This document shows, piece by piece, positions 62,385 through 64,000 of a stretch of 64,000 bases of DNA. Made by a program: the position numbers and the translations under genes. Under the pieces are notes generated by a model, which saw nothing but the letters and a program-made list of their open reading frames with translations, made no database searches and was not told the DNA's origin. Position 1 is the first letter of the stretch. Each line of letters opens with the position of its first letter. Location of the stretch: NCBI RefSeq assembly GCF_030247195.1, contig NC_080672.1:250409556-250473555 (forward strand). The letters are read 5' to 3'. This DNA comes from Topomyia yanbarensis (Eukaryota > Arthropoda > Insecta > Diptera > Culicidae).

Positions 62385-63660
62385 TCTTATTTAATTCTTT
62401 AAGAAAGTGTGCAGCTGCTGTTCTGCCGATGCGCTGTTCGCTCGCGCCGATGGTCCGATGTGCTGCTCGCTGCTACTATGGAAAGCTTTTATTTATTTCT
62501 TTAAGAAAGTGTGCAGCTGCTGTTCTTCCGATGCGCTGTTCGCTCGCGCCGATGGTCCGATGTTCTGCTCGCTGCTGCTATGGCTTTTATTTAATTCTTT
62601 AAGAAAGTGTGCAGCTGCTGCTGCTGTTCTGCCGATGCGCTGTTCGCTCGCGCCGATGGTCCGATGTGCTGCTCGCTGCTACTATGGAAAGACTGATCCC
62701 GAGCGCACAGAAGGGTGCGCTTTTATTTAATTCTTTAAGAAAGTGTGCAGCTGCTGCTGTTCTTCCGATGCGCTGTTCGCTCGCGCCGATGGTCCGATGT
62801 GCTGCTCGCTGCTACTATGGAAAGACTGATGCCGAGCGCACAGAAGGGTGCGCTTTTATTTAATTCTTTAAGAAAGTGTGCAGCTGCTGCTGCTGTTCTT
62901 CCGATGCGCTGTTCGCTCGCGCCGATGGTCCGATGTGCTGCTCGCTGCTACTATGGAAAGACTGATGCCGAGCGCACAGAAGGGTGCGCTTTTATTTAAT
63001 TCTTTAAGAAAGTGTGCAGCTGCTGCTGCTGTTCTTCCGATGCGCTGTTCGCTCGCGCCGATGGTCCGATGTGCTGCTCGCTGCTACTATGGAAAGACTG
63101 ATCCCGAGCGCACAGAAGGGTGCGCTTTTATTTAATTCTTTAAGAAAGTGTGCAGCTGCTGCTGTTCTTCCGATGCGCTGTTCGCTCGCGCCGATGGTCC
63201 GATGTGCTGCTCGCTGCTACTATGGAAAGACTGATGCCGAGCGCACAGAAGGGTGCGCTTTTATTTAATTCTTTAAGAAAGTGTGCAGCTGCTGCTGCTG
63301 TTCTTCCGATGCGCTGTTCGCTCGCGCCGATGGTCCGATGTGCTGCTCGCTGCTACTATGGAAAGACTGATGCCGAGCGCACAGAAGGGTGCGCTTTTAT
63401 TTAATTCTTTAAGAAAGTGTGCAGCTGCTGCTGCTGTTGCTGCTGTTCTTCCGATGCGCTTTTCGCTCGCGCCGATGGTCCGATGTGCTGCTCGCTGCTA
63501 CTATGGAAAGACTGATGCCGAGCGCACAGAAGGGTGCGCTTTTATTTAATTCTTTAAGAAAGTGTGCAGCTGCTGCTGCTGTTGCTGCTGTTCTTCCGAT
63601 GCGCTGCTCGCTCGCGCCGATGATCCGATATGCTGCTCGCTGTTGCTATGAAAATGACGA
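62385..63660. repeat. 133/136 bp minisatellite, about ten units, with CTG variation
   Basis: Full units share TTTAATTCTTTAAGAAAGTG then TGCAGCTGCTGCTG, GATGCGCTGTTCGCTCGCGC then CGATGGTCCGATGTGCTGCT, and CCGAGCGCACAGAAGGGTGC. Units step by 133 or 136 bp from 62609 to 63419 because the CTG run gains or loses one triplet. The last unit has a longer run. The first two units are shorter, lacking the CCGAGCGCACAG part. The open frames are cut by a TAA in every unit and shift frame each time, so they are not genes. Confidence 0.93.
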
Positions 63661-64000
63661 TGAATTGCTGCTATAGAATGACTAACAAATTCACAACAAG
63701 GACGAACATTTCAGGTTCAAGAAGGGAAAGATAATAACTTCAATTAACTTTGACATATTTATTATGAACCGTTATTTTTATTTACATTTTTTGTGAGAGG
63801 ACATTTATTAATTTTCCATTATTTTACTTCATCTTCTACAATTCCCTTTACCTCTACTCTCTACTCAAATATATTATAAAGTACCATATCTTTTAGCTTT
63901 TCTGGAACTCTTCTGTTTCGTTTTGGTCGGGAATCTGAAAATGTTTCGTAGTTGCTTTGGTTCTGTTGATCGCCTTCTTCTGCCATTCCAGCGGTAGATT
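63661..64000. other. Right edge, unannotated
   Basis: AT-rich sequence after the minisatellite. No feature was recognised. Confidence 0.3.

Noticed and set aside
62407..63676. Series of 84-107 codon frames with Cys/Arg-rich sequence
   Set aside because: They come from the minisatellite. Units are 3n+1 long, so frames shift, and each unit carries a TAA.

Overview
This 64 kb window looks like nuclear DNA from an insect, most probably a culicine mosquito such as Aedes. The reasons are long AT-rich introns and intergenic stretches, spliced genes with GT-AG introns, many different small inverted-repeat (MITE-like) elements often nested in each other, and a full-length I-type non-LTR retrotransposon. 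The species call is inference; no search was possible.

Four protein-coding genes can be supported, all split by introns. (1) At 6822-9562 (+) are the last three coding exons of a secreted cystine-knot protein with a dibasic cleavage site, most like the Torso ligand Trunk; its start exon was not found. (2) At 23646-24023 (-) is an unrecognised three-exon gene for a 78-residue protein. It lies head-to-head with (3), a complete five-exon gene at 24611-26979 (+) for the tRNA m6A37 methyltransferase TRMO (TsaA/UPF0066 family, 350 residues). (4) From 35836 to the right edge (+) runs the 5' part of a Wunen/PLPP-type lipid phosphate phosphatase. Its exons 1 and 2 are separated by a 22.6 kb intron, and the gene continues beyond the window. 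The four genes have no evident functional link.

The rest is mostly repeats. From 1 to 6.8 kb there are foldback elements, a 498 bp pure (TA)n tract and a tRNA-derived sequence. From 10 to 15 kb there are several 0.3-1.3 kb elements that begin and end in GGGGA/TCCCC next to TA. From 15.6 to 22.9 kb there is a hAT-like element with an 8 bp target duplication and a 4.5 kb pogo-like element holding three further elements. From 27 to 34 kb there is a GC-rich block with paired hairpins, two elements ending CACAGA, and a divergent tandem array rich in CGCG. The large wun intron holds a full-length antisense I-clade retrotransposon (45508-51513) with a 16 bp target-site duplication, several foldback elements and a perfect 23 bp hairpin. 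A 133/136 bp minisatellite with an internal CTG run lies at 62385-63660.

The observations I rate highest are: two homologous GC-rich hairpins at 28.75-28.96 kb whose 11 bp stems differ at three positions, all compensated; a set of TA-flanked elements that share the extreme GGGGA end while each carries its own internally repeated subterminal motif; the tandem hairpin repeats in the retrotransposon 5' UTR; and the small antisense gene next to TRMO.
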